Assembly: GCA_946647055.1 (NCBI GenBank)
Contig: CAMPCT010000004.1
Location: 1 to 32,699 of the forward strand
Length of the DNA stretch: 32,699 nucleotides
Direction: 5' to 3'
DNA from: an uncultured Atopobium sp.
GTDB taxonomy: Bacteria; Actinomycetota; Coriobacteriia; Coriobacteriales; Atopobiaceae
A model generated the notes under the pieces. That model searched no databases and had not been told where the DNA came from. It was given only the letters and a program-made list of their open reading frames with translations. Below, one piece after another: positions 24,527 through 32,699 of the stretch (its first letter is position 1; the number at the start of each line of letters is the position of its first letter). The translations under genes and the position numbers were made by a program.

Positions 24527-26404
24527 TTACTCGCCTCCGTCCCTCGAGGCGACGACGATGCTGGCGTAGGCGTCGCGCAGCTCCTCCGGGCCGAGGGCGA
24601 CGGGGAAGTTGCCCAGCCGCTCCGGGTTGACGCTGCGGGCGAGCAGGTCGAGGTCGTCGGGGCTCCCGACGATGGTGGGGAGGATGCCCAGCCCGTCGCG
24701 TATCGCCTCGAAGCGCGCGAGGCCCTCGGCGGCGGTGGCGTCGGGCCTGCCGACGAGCAGCGCCGCGATCTGCGCCAGGCGCTCCTGGACCTGCTCGTCG
24801 CCGCGCTCCATGAGGACGCGCCACGTGAAGGGCAGGCAGAGGGCGACCGCATGGCCGTGCGCCGCGCCATAGAGGGACGTGATCTTGTAGCTCATGGCAT
24901 GGGCCGCCGTGGTGGTGGTGAGGTTGATGGCCTTGCCGGCGAGGTTCGCAGCCTGCAGCACCTTCTCGCAGGCGTCCAGGCTCCCGGCGAGGTAGGCCTC
25001 GTGGTTGTTGACCACCAGGGGGATGGCCGCGCGGGCGTACGCGCGGCTCGCGGGGGACGACTTGACCGACCAGTAGCTCTCGATGGCCTGGCAGAGGGCG
25101 TCGAGGAGCGTCGCCTTCTTCTGGTACTCGGGGAGGGACACCAGCAGCGACGCGTCGAGCACGGCGGCGTCGGGCTGGAGGCAGGGCTGGGAGATCGAGT
25201 TCTTGACCCCGTCCACATACAGGACGGCGAAGTGCGTGGACTCGCTGCCCGTGCCGGCGGTCGTGGGGATGGCGATGTGGGGGAGGGGGCTATAGGCGCG
25301 CGGGAGCTCGACGAAGCGCGGCGAGACGCCGTCGGAGTCCATCGGGGCGAAGAGCTTGATGCACTTGGCGATGTCGATGGCGCTGCCGCCACCAACCGAG
25401 ACGAGCGCGTCGCAGCCACGCTCCCTGAACAGGCGGACCCCCTCGAGCACCTGCTCGTAGACGGGGTTCGCGTCGAAGCCGGTGAAGACGTCGTAGACGG
25501 GGGTGTCCTCCATGAGCCTGCGGACGTAGGACGTCGCGAAGTAGGGGTTGGTCACCACGAGGGGGTGGCTCGCACCCAGCTGCGAGAGCAGCTGGGCGAA
25601 GGAGGAGACGGGGGGCACGCAGGTCCCCTCGGAGAGGGCGAGCGACCTGCCGGAGCACGCGAGGACGGGCTGGTCGGCAAAGTCGCGGTCGCGGATGAGC
25701 GCGCCGACGCGCTCGAGGTCCTCGGGCGTGTCGATCTCCTCGACCACGTGGTCCTCGTAGGAGCTGGTCCGTACGCCCATGGCCTCGAACACCGTGTTGG
25801 CGGCGTTCTCGGCGTACACGCCGGTCTCGCCGCGCGCGACGAAGCCCCCGATGGCGTCGAGCCACGTGCGGACGGCCTCGGGCGTCAGGCGGTAGAGGGC
25901 CTGGAAGGTGAGGCAGTCGTCGCCAAAGATGCCCACGCCGACCTCGCGGACGGTGCCGTCGACGACGCGCGCCTTGAAGTCCTTCTCGGGCAGGGGCAGC
26001 GCCGGGTTGACCGAGCCCCACGACCCGGCGGGCAGGGCGAGGAGCTTGGCGACGTAGGCGGCGTCGAAGACCAGGTCGCCGTGGAGCATGAGGATCTCGT
26101 TGCCGGCGATGAGGTCGCGGGCGAGCCACATGGACCAGATGTAGTTGGTCTGGTCGTAGCGGTCGTTGCGCACGAACGCGAAGGAGCAGCCCTTGGCCTC
26201 GAACTCGCGCGCCACCTCCTCGAGCTGCTCGGGGAAGGGACCCGTGGTGACCACGAACTCGCGGATGCCGCAGGCGTGGAGCACGCGCAGCTGGCGATGG
26301 AAGATGGTCTCGCCGTTGGTCAGCCTGACCATGCACTTTGGGTTGTGGGCGGTGAGCTCCCCAAGCCGGGAGCCGGTGCCGGAGTTGAAGATGAGGGCCT
26401 TCAT
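24527..26404 (-). CDS. Bifunctional nucleotidyltransferase / iron-type alcohol dehydrogenase, probable phosphonoacetaldehyde reductase and CMP-phosphonate synthase (625 aa)
   Basis: Fusion of two enzymes. Residues 1-235 are a LicC/PntC-type nucleotidyltransferase: nucleotide loop IFNSGTGSRLGELT, then MVRLTNGETIFHRQL, the metal site LMLHGDLVFD and VVEEIDTPEDL. Residues about 245-625 are an iron-containing alcohol dehydrogenase: VSVGGGSAIDIAKC near 334, IPTTAGTGSESTHF, and metal ligands Asp435, His502 and His516. The usual second ligand His is Gln439 (DALCQAIESYWS). Placed after PEP mutase and phosphonopyruvate decarboxylase, the dehydrogenase half would reduce phosphonoacetaldehyde to 2-hydroxyethylphosphonate. 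The other half would activate that with CTP. The ATG overlaps the stop of ppd (ATGA, 26404-26401), indicating translational coupling; a longer frame upstream lies inside ppd and was rejected. The pathway is well supported by context, but exact substrates are inferred. Confidence 0.85.
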   Translation of the reverse strand: MKALIFNSGTGSRLGELTAHNPKCMVRLTNGETIFHRQLRVLHACGIREFVVTTGPFPEQLEEVAREFEAKGCSFAFVRNDRYDQTNYIWSMWLARDLIAGNEILMLHGDLVFDAAYVAKLLALPAGSWGSVNPALPLPEKDFKARVVDGTVREVGVGIFGDDCLTFQALYRLTPEAVRTWLDAIGGFVARGETGVYAENAANTVFEAMGVRTSSYEDHVVEEIDTPEDLERVGALIRDRDFADQPVLACSGRSLALSEGTCVPPVSSFAQLLSQLGASHPLVVTNPYFATSYVRRLMEDTPVYDVFTGFDANPVYEQVLEGVRLFRERGCDALVSVGGGSAIDIAKCIKLFAPMDSDGVSPRFVELPRAYSPLPHIAIPTTAGTGSESTHFAVLYVDGVKNSISQPCLQPDAAVLDASLLVSLPEYQKKATLLDALCQAIESYWSVKSSPASRAYARAAIPLVVNNHEAYLAGSLDACEKVLQAANLAGKAINLTTTTAAHAMSYKITSLYGAAHGHAVALCLPFTWRVLMERGDEQVQERLAQIAALLVGRPDATAAEGLARFEAIRDGLGILPTIVGSPDDLDLLARSVNPERLGNFPVALGPEELRDAYASIVVASRDGGE

Positions 26405-27528
26405 CGGGCCTCGTCCCTCCTTGTCGCAAACGCCGCCATCATGGCGTCCTTGTTGTCGCGGGGCGCCACGGTGGGACGGCCGAGGTCGTCGCGGGACCCC
26501 TGGTGGGTGTAGAGGACCATGGCGGAGCAGGGCTCCTCGGCAAGGGCGCGCATGCCGGCGGCGATCTCGTCTGCGTCGTGGGCCTCGACCACCTGGCGGA
26601 AGCCGCAGGCGGCGAGGACGCCGGGGAGGTCGACCTGGCGCGCGACGGTGGGCTGTCCGCCCACGCTCTCGTGGGCGCCGTTGTTGTTCACGACGTAGTG
26701 GAGGTTCCTGGGCCAGCGCTGCGCAAGCACGGCGGCGGACCCCATGTGCATGATCAGGGAGCCGTCGCCGTCGAGGCACCACACGTCCGCGTCGGTGCCC
26801 AGCGCCATGCCAAAGGCGATGGACAGGGTGTGCCCCATGCCGCCCACGGTGAGGAAGTCGTGGCTGTGTCCCTGCCCGCGACGCTCGCGGATCTCGAACA
26901 CCTCGCGGCTGGTCTTGCCGGTGGTCGACACCACGAAGTCCTCCTCGCCAAGGTGGGCCAGAACGACCTCGAGCGCCTCCTCGCGGGAGAGGGCGTCGTC
27001 GGTGACCTCCTGCTCGAAGGGGTAGGACGAGAAGGTGCCCTTGCGCACGACGAGTGCCACGGGGCGGCTGTCGGCGCGCATCCTGTCGATGGCCCAGGCG
27101 AGCTGGTCGCGCCAGCCGTCGTCGAGCACCTGGTAGGGGATCCCCATGGCTTCGAGCAGCTCGCAGGTGACCTTGCCCTGCTTCACGTGCTGCGGCTCGT
27201 CGTGGACGCCGGGCTCGCCGCGCCAGCCGATGACGAGCAGCATCGGTATGGAGTAGACGTCGGGGTCGGCGATGGAGAGCAGGGGGTTGACCGCGTTGCC
27301 CTCGCCGGAATTCTGCATGTAGACCACGCCGTAGCGACCCGTCGAGATGTGGTAGCCACAGGCCAGGCCCACGGCGTTGCCCTCGTTGGCGCAGATGACG
27401 TTGCGCTCGTGCGGGGAGTTCTGGAACACGCAGGAGCAGAGGTTCTTGAGCAGCGAGTCGGGGACCCCGCAGAAGAAGTCGAGGCCCTCGCTGACAAGGG
27501 CGTTATAGAAGTCGGTCGTCTCTACCAT
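26401..27528 (-). CDS. ppd: Phosphonopyruvate decarboxylase
   Basis: Thiamine-diphosphate enzyme of 375 aa, the usual length, converting phosphonopyruvate to phosphonoacetaldehyde and CO2. This step makes PEP mutase's unfavourable equilibrium run forward. Visible features are the catalytic Glu49 in ICANEGNAVGLACGYH, LVIGWRGEPGVHDEPQH, VGGMGHTLSIAFGMALG, and the ThDP/Mg motif beginning at Asp253 in CLDGDGSLIMHMGS and ending at VVNNNGAHESVGGQ. The Ppd family (rather than generic acetolactate-synthase-like proteins) is indicated by length, the N-terminal FYNALVSEGLDFFCGVPDSLLK and the neighbour pepM. The ATG at 27528 lies two bases after the pepM stop. The GAGGAG that serves as its ribosome binding site is inside the last codons of pepM. 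Its own stop overlaps the next gene's start. Confidence 0.95.
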   Translation of the reverse strand: MVETTDFYNALVSEGLDFFCGVPDSLLKNLCSCVFQNSPHERNVICANEGNAVGLACGYHISTGRYGVVYMQNSGEGNAVNPLLSIADPDVYSIPMLLVIGWRGEPGVHDEPQHVKQGKVTCELLEAMGIPYQVLDDGWRDQLAWAIDRMRADSRPVALVVRKGTFSSYPFEQEVTDDALSREEALEVVLAHLGEEDFVVSTTGKTSREVFEIRERRGQGHSHDFLTVGGMGHTLSIAFGMALGTDADVWCLDGDGSLIMHMGSAAVLAQRWPRNLHYVVNNNGAHESVGGQPTVARQVDLPGVLAACGFRQVVEAHDADEIAAGMRALAEEPCSAMVLYTHQGSRDDLGRPTVAPRDNKDAMMAAFATRRDEAR

Positions 27529-27530
27529 GG

Positions 27531-28835
27531 CTACTCCTCGGGAATGAGTGTGAGGACTTCCTTGATGGGCAGGCACATCGCGTCCGCCTCCTTGCTGCGC
27601 TCGTGCTCGAGGATGCACTGCGAGACGTCGCGCATGGCCAGGTAGCTGGCACGCAGGAGGTGGTTGGCGTGGATGATGACGCTTGCGCCGTGGGCTGCCA
27701 GCTCGGGCTCGGTGAGGTGGTTGTAGGTGGTGGGCACGAGGATCACGGGGACGTCGGGCCACTGTGCGCGGAAGCGGTCGAGGAAGGCGAAGATGTCCTC
27801 GCCCGAGCGGTCCTTGCTGTGGATCATGATGCCGTCGGCGCCGCCCTCCTCGATGTAGATGGCGGCGCGCTCGAGGGCGTCGTCGACGCTCTTGCCGGCG
27901 ATGAGGCTCTCGATGCGGGCGAAGATCATGAAGTCCTTGGTGCGCTGGGCGCGCTTGCCGGCCGCGATCTTCTCGGCGAAGGCGTGCGGGTCGTCCTGCT
28001 CCTGCTTGCGGGCGGTGCCAAAGAGCGAGTTCTGCTTGAGGCCCACCTTGTCCTCGATGATGACGGCCGAGACCCCGATGCGCTCGAGGGTCTTGACGTT
28101 GTGGACGAACCACTCGGTCTTCCCGCCGGTGTCGCCGTCGAGGATGATGGGCTTGGTGGTGACCTCCATGATCTCCTCGATGGTGTTGACGCGGCTCGTG
28201 AAGTCGACGAGCTCGATGTCGGGCTTGCCCTTGAAGGTCGAGTCGCACAGCGACGAGACCCACATGGCGTCGAAGCTGCGCACCTGGCCCGTGGACGGGT
28301 CGGCGTAGCTCGCGTTCTCCACGACGAGGCCTGCCAGGCCGTTGGAGGCCTCGATGACGCGCACGTAGGGCTTGAGCTTGAGCAGGCGGCGCAGCTCGCC
28401 CCGGCGGTTGTCGGGGGTGCCGCGCAGGGCGCGGATCTCGCGGGCGAGGGCGGTGGCGGTGACGCCCTGGGTGTAGGGGACCTCCACCAGCTCGCCACCC
28501 CACTCGGTCAGGACGTCGATGACCTCCTGGCGCGTGAGGCTCTGCGGCCCCTCCTGCCAGTCGTCGCCGTGGACCACGTAGTCGGGACGCAGCTCGCGGA
28601 GGTTGTCGGCATACGAGAGGGTGTCCTGCCGCACGACGCGCGAGACCTGCGTGAGGCTCTCGTAGACGTGCAGGCGGGTCTCGTAGGGCAGGAGCGGCAG
28701 GCGCTTGTAGGTGGCGATGGCCTCGTCGGACAGCAGGCCGACGGTCACCTCGCCCAGGCTTGCGGCATGGTTGAGCACGTTGAGGATGCCATCATGGAGG
28801 ACATCCGACGCAACGACGACATATACGGTCTTCAC
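27531..28835 (-). CDS. pepM: Phosphoenolpyruvate mutase with N-terminal cytidylyltransferase-like domain (434 aa)
   Basis: Commits PEP to phosphonate synthesis by forming the C-P bond of phosphonopyruvate. The isocitrate-lyase-superfamily barrel (about 150-430) carries the PEP-mutase signature EDKxxxxxNS as EDKVGLKQNS (Glu261-Asp262-Lys263). It also has the metal-binding LDGDTGG with Asp233 and Asp235, and SLCDSTFKGKPD. Residues 1-135 resemble glycerol-3-phosphate cytidylyltransferase-type domains (VVVASDVLHDGILNVL...PDYVVHGDDWQEG). The catalytic HxGH is His14-Asp-Gly-Ile17 here, so this part is probably not an active cytidylyltransferase. The start is a GTG at 28835 with AAGGGAG six bases upstream. 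It is the first gene of a five-gene operon; an AT-rich stretch at 28860-28880 may hold its promoter (TATCAT on the minus strand). Confidence 0.95.
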   Translation of the reverse strand: MKTVYVVVASDVLHDGILNVLNHAASLGEVTVGLLSDEAIATYKRLPLLPYETRLHVYESLTQVSRVVRQDTLSYADNLRELRPDYVVHGDDWQEGPQSLTRQEVIDVLTEWGGELVEVPYTQGVTATALAREIRALRGTPDNRRGELRRLLKLKPYVRVIEASNGLAGLVVENASYADPSTGQVRSFDAMWVSSLCDSTFKGKPDIELVDFTSRVNTIEEIMEVTTKPIILDGDTGGKTEWFVHNVKTLERIGVSAVIIEDKVGLKQNSLFGTARKQEQDDPHAFAEKIAAGKRAQRTKDFMIFARIESLIAGKSVDDALERAAIYIEEGGADGIMIHSKDRSGEDIFAFLDRFRAQWPDVPVILVPTTYNHLTEPELAAHGASVIIHANHLLRASYLAMRDVSQCILEHERSKEADAMCLPIKEVLTLIPEE

Positions 28836-28956
28836 GTTTCTCCCTTGCGTTCTAGTGAGACAGATACATTAATGATACAGCGAGCCACCTGCCCAAACGC
28901 GAGGTTGGGACGGTCGCGACACTATCGCCATGTATCGTGTGGTGCACCTCCCTTTC

Positions 28957-28985
28957 TTGCGAGGCTCGTCACGCGCGCGCATAAT
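28957..28985 (+). promoter_or_regulatory. Candidate promoter of the 150-aa gene
   Basis: TTGCGA (28957-28962) and CATAAT (28980-28985) are separated by exactly 17 bases, matching consensus at 4/6 and 5/6. Transcription would start about 25 bases before the ATG at 29016. It lies in the 180-bp region shared with the divergent phosphonate operon. Confidence 0.55.
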
Positions 28986-29015
28986 GAAAGGGTTGGATGC
29001 GAAGGGAGGCACGGT

Positions 29016-29468
29016 ATGGGTGATGCGACGCGTCGCGAGGGGGTCTCCCCCGCGCTCGACGAGCTGGCCGCGGAGCTTCTGGGCGATGCCCTCGACATCC
29101 TTGCCGAGGGTGGCGAGGTCGGCGTCCTGCTCGTCGTCGAGGACGCGTCGGGGAGCGTGGCGAGCTACGCCTTTGCCGACGACGGACCCGAGCAGTGCCT
29201 CGATGCCGCGCACGACAAGGTCACGTCCCTTGCCACTGCGGGAGGGGACGCCGAGTCGGGGCTGGGGACGCCCGTGCGCTACGCCATCTGCTACGAGGCC
29301 GGCGTCGCCGACGAGACGGGCGCCTACCAGGACGCCCTGCTCCTCGAGTTTGGCGAGCGCGGCTACCGCAGCTACTCGGGCTACTCGTTCTTCGAGGGTC
29401 GCGGCGCCGGCGACGACCTCGCCTGGACCGACCCCGCCCCTGCCGGGGAGCTCGAGCCCCTGCTGTAG
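29016..29468 (+). CDS. Conserved-looking protein of unknown function (150 aa)
   Basis: I do not recognise this protein. It has a strong ribosome binding site (AAGGGAGG, 29002-29009) six bases before the ATG, and a plausible promoter of its own. Codon bias matches the neighbours. There is no signal peptide or membrane helix, so it is probably a cytoplasmic, acidic protein (many Asp, Glu and Gly; few Lys). Recognisable local patterns are a helical N-terminus (LDELAAELLGDALDILAEG), alternating strands (VGVLLVVEDASGSVASYAFAD; VRYAICYEAGV) and a Tyr-rich segment (ERGYRSYSGYSFFEG). It diverges from pepM and converges with the GH43 gene (12 bp between stops), so it is not in an operon with either. 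A link to the phosphonate genes rests on the shared promoter region only. Confidence 0.8.
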   Translation: MGDATRREGVSPALDELAAELLGDALDILAEGGEVGVLLVVEDASGSVASYAFADDGPEQCLDAAHDKVTSLATAGGDAESGLGTPVRYAICYEAGVADETGAYQDALLLEFGERGYRSYSGYSFFEGRGAGDDLAWTDPAPAGELEPLL

Positions 29469-29480
29469 GCGCCGGCCGCG

Positions 29481-31355
29481 CTAGGCTGCCAGCGCGTAGA
29501 AGCCCACGCCCTCGTCACGCCAGCCAAGGCTTCCCGTCAGCGTGTTGCGCTCGCCCGCGCGGGTCGTGTAGTGGTGCTGCCCGCGCTTGAGCCTGCCGTT
29601 GTACACGCGATACACCGCCACCGGGCCGCCGGTGTAGAACGCGACGCCCTCGTCGCGCCAGTCTCCGCCCGCGAGCAGCCGGGACTTCTCGCCGGGGCTC
29701 GCGGTGTAGTGATGGTCGCCGCTCCTGACGTTGTACAGCCGCCATACCGGCGTGGAGCCTCCCTTGCCTGCCAGTGGGGCCTGCCAGGCCACGCCCTCGG
29801 CGCGCCAGTCCACGTAGGAGCCCGTCCCGCACATGCCGTACTCGGTCGCGTTGGTGGTGTAGAGGTGCTCCGAGGTCTTGGTGTTGTACATGCGGTACAC
29901 GGAGACTCCCCAGCGCTTGCCCCGCGACACGAGCAGGACCTCGCTGAGGCGCTGCGGCGCCGATATGCGCACCTCGATCGTCCGCACGTACTCGTTGGTG
30001 CCGGGCAGCGAGAGCTTGGCCGCCATGCCCGAGAGCTTGTATCCCCGCACCACCTGCGAGCCGTTGATGACGAGGTCGGCCGTGCCCAGCATGCCGGGCT
30101 GGGCGCCAAAGAGCCATACGTCGGAGACGCGGTAGCCGTCCTCGACCTCTATCGTCACCGACGAGGTGGCGACCGTCGCGGCGTAGGGGCTGTCGCTCTG
30201 CCCGCTCTCGACGTCGTTGAGGGCGACCTCCTCGACGTCATGCGCCAGGACGCGGTAGTCGCCCGTCGGCACCTGGTAGTAGCCCTGCGTCCCCGAGGGC
30301 AGCGGCTGGCGCCCGAACCCCGAGAAGTTCACGAACATGCGTCCCTCGGCATCGATGCCCATGCGGTCGATCATCAACCGGCGGTCGGGCTGGCCCTCCT
30401 GATGGAGGCTGTGGTAGATGAGGTAGATCTCGCCGTCGGCGACCATGAGCGTGGTGTTGTGCCCGGGGCCTATCACCCCCAGCTCGCTTCGGACAAGCGG
30501 CGCGGTGGTGGTCCTCTTGGTGAACGGCCCCTTTGGCGAGCTCGCGGTGGCGTAGCCTATGCAGTAGTTGCTCGTGGTGTAGCCGCCCGAGGAGTACATG
30601 AGGTAGTAGGTCGAGCCCCATTTGAGCATCCAGGGGCCCTCGATCGTCCAGGACTCCCAGGGCTGGTCCATCCTGAGCACCGTCGTGGGACCCGACAGGC
30701 GCGACCAGTCGGCCCCAAGGCGCTCCACGCAGATGGAGTGGTAGTCGTCCTCGTTCTTGAAGTAGAGCCAGGTCTCGTTGCCCTCGAAGTAGAGGTCGGA
30801 GTCGATCGCGTTGCGCACGCTTCCGGTGTCGAGCACCTTAGGGTGCCCGAACGCACCCGGCGCGATCCTGGTCGCCTCGGCCACGCAGACGCGATACTCG
30901 CGGTCCCAGTAGTCGGCCGCGGTGTAGGTGAGCACGTAGGTGGTGCGTCCGTTGACGGTGCGCGCGCGGACCTCGGGGGCCCACACGTCGCCACGCGAGA
31001 GGCCGGTGCCCTCGAACGCCGAGCCCGCGAGCGCGTCGCCGGCGAGGGTCCAGTTCGTGAGGTCGGTGGAGGCGTAGTAGGGGATCCCCCACCCGTCCGT
31101 CGTCGCGAACAGGTAGTAGGTCTCTCCCACCTTGATGATGCAGGGGTCGGCCGCGTCCGAGCGCAGGTCGGAGTTGGAGAAGGACGCGCCACTGTCGCCG
31201 ACGGTCTCCGCGGCGACCTCCTCCGCGAGGGCCGTGCGGGGGGCCACGGCGCCCACAAGGAGCATGAGGGCCATCGCCCAGGCGAGAAGGACGGCAGGCA
31301 GCCGGCCATGCGAGGACGTGCGAGATGCTGCCTGTGCGGGGGAGGAGACGGCCAT
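29481..31355 (-). CDS. Secreted glycoside hydrolase family 43 enzyme with three DUF5648 repeats (624 aa)
   Basis: Exported glycosidase, probably acting on arabinose- or xylose-type or other furanoside-containing glycans. The signal peptide (about residues 1-45: basic SRTSSHGR, hydrophobic AVLLAWAMALMLLVGAVA, then TALA) favours ATG 31355; a GAAAGG site lies upstream. The five-bladed propeller domain shows the three GH43 carboxylates: Asp70 (AADPCIIKVGETYYLF), Asp187 (AIDSDLYFEG) and Glu239 (TIEGPWML), plus DVWAPEV. A beta-rich region follows (about 340-480). Three DUF5648-type units end the protein (YRMYNTKTSEHLYT, YNVRSGDHHYT, YNGRLKRGQHHYT), matching the C1 peptidase and the 354-aa protein. 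It is divergent from typA. Exact substrate cannot be told; remodelling the cell's own surface glycan or digesting host or plant glycans both fit. Confidence 0.9.
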   Translation of the reverse strand: MAVSSPAQAASRTSSHGRLPAVLLAWAMALMLLVGAVAPRTALAEEVAAETVGDSGASFSNSDLRSDAADPCIIKVGETYYLFATTDGWGIPYYASTDLTNWTLAGDALAGSAFEGTGLSRGDVWAPEVRARTVNGRTTYVLTYTAADYWDREYRVCVAEATRIAPGAFGHPKVLDTGSVRNAIDSDLYFEGNETWLYFKNEDDYHSICVERLGADWSRLSGPTTVLRMDQPWESWTIEGPWMLKWGSTYYLMYSSGGYTTSNYCIGYATASSPKGPFTKRTTTAPLVRSELGVIGPGHNTTLMVADGEIYLIYHSLHQEGQPDRRLMIDRMGIDAEGRMFVNFSGFGRQPLPSGTQGYYQVPTGDYRVLAHDVEEVALNDVESGQSDSPYAATVATSSVTIEVEDGYRVSDVWLFGAQPGMLGTADLVINGSQVVRGYKLSGMAAKLSLPGTNEYVRTIEVRISAPQRLSEVLLVSRGKRWGVSVYRMYNTKTSEHLYTTNATEYGMCGTGSYVDWRAEGVAWQAPLAGKGGSTPVWRLYNVRSGDHHYTASPGEKSRLLAGGDWRDEGVAFYTGGPVAVYRVYNGRLKRGQHHYTTRAGERNTLTGSLGWRDEGVGFYALAA

Positions 31356-31482
31356 GGGGTGCCTTTCGTGTGGGGGCGGCGCGACCGAGGGCGCGACAGC
31401 CTCCATCCTACACCCGCAGGCCGCGACAACGACTGATTCCGTGAAGCGCCGCCCTGATGAGGTGCGTCGCCCCGGCCGCTGC

Positions 31483-31488
31483 TACACT
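31483..31488 (+). promoter_or_regulatory. Possible -10 box for typA
   Basis: TACACT lies about 52 bases upstream of the typA ATG, in the 184-bp gap shared with the divergent GH43 gene. The matching -35 is not obvious. The following 45-base leader is the most AT-rich part of the gap. Confidence 0.3.
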
Positions 31489-31539
31489 TTGCACGGCAAA
31501 AACGCCATATGACAAGACATGCGGCATAAGAGGTAGACC

Positions 31540-32699
<1,160 letters not shown>

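Overview
The window is about 32.7 kb of very GC-rich DNA with strong third-position G/C bias, so almost every real gene casts long open antisense frames. Sixteen genes are supported. They are overwhelmingly about building, anchoring and remodelling a cell-surface polymer. The mix suggests a Gram-positive anaerobe of the Coriobacteriia, something like Olsenella or Atopobium. It includes TagF-like and lipoteichoic-acid-synthase-like enzymes, secreted enzymes with DUF5648-type repeats, an L,D-transpeptidase with wall-binding-type repeats, and a PEP mutase operon. That taxonomic call is inference from gene content only.

Layout. (1) 37-7318, minus strand: a three-gene glycosyltransferase operon of large two-domain enzymes (766 and 802 aa GT2-type, 847 aa GT4-type). 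(2) 7497-9632, plus: a secreted papain-family cysteine peptidase with a lectin-like region and three DUF5648-type repeats. (3) 9646-14105, minus: two paralogous membrane phosphoglycerol-transferase-like enzymes resembling OpgB/MdoB, which share a 537-bp tract with no differences. (4) 14247-15947, plus: a third, divergent LTA-synthase-like enzyme, read from a divergent promoter region holding a perfect 15-bp palindrome. (5) 16054-20459, plus: a small secreted DUF5648 protein, a terminator, an L,D-transpeptidase with six ~67-residue repeats, and a GT2 glycosyltransferase with a coiled-coil tail. (6) 28835-20484, minus: a tightly packed five-gene operon with PEP mutase (pepM), phosphonopyruvate decarboxylase (ppd), a fused nucleotidyltransferase/iron-type alcohol dehydrogenase, a YidC-like membrane domain fused to an alkaline-phosphatase-superfamily domain, and a TagF-like polymerase. 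(7) 29016-29468, plus: a 150-aa protein of unknown function. (8) 29481-31355, minus: a secreted GH43 glycosidase with DUF5648 repeats. (9) 31540 to the window end, plus: the start of the translational GTPase TypA/BipA.

How they may work together. PepM and Ppd would make phosphonoacetaldehyde. The dehydrogenase half of the fusion would reduce it to 2-hydroxyethylphosphonate, and the nucleotidyltransferase half would activate this as a CMP ester. The TagF-like protein and the YidC-phosphatase fusion are then candidates to place the phosphonate (or glycerol phosphate) on a surface glycan made by the glycosyltransferases. This assignment of the last two steps is inference. The fusion protein, which lacks the conserved YidC groove arginine and carries an intact-looking phosphotransferase active site, is the most unusual element in the window.

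No rRNA, tRNA, CRISPR array, insertion sequence, phage gene or attachment site was seen. No gap between genes exceeds about 185 bp.
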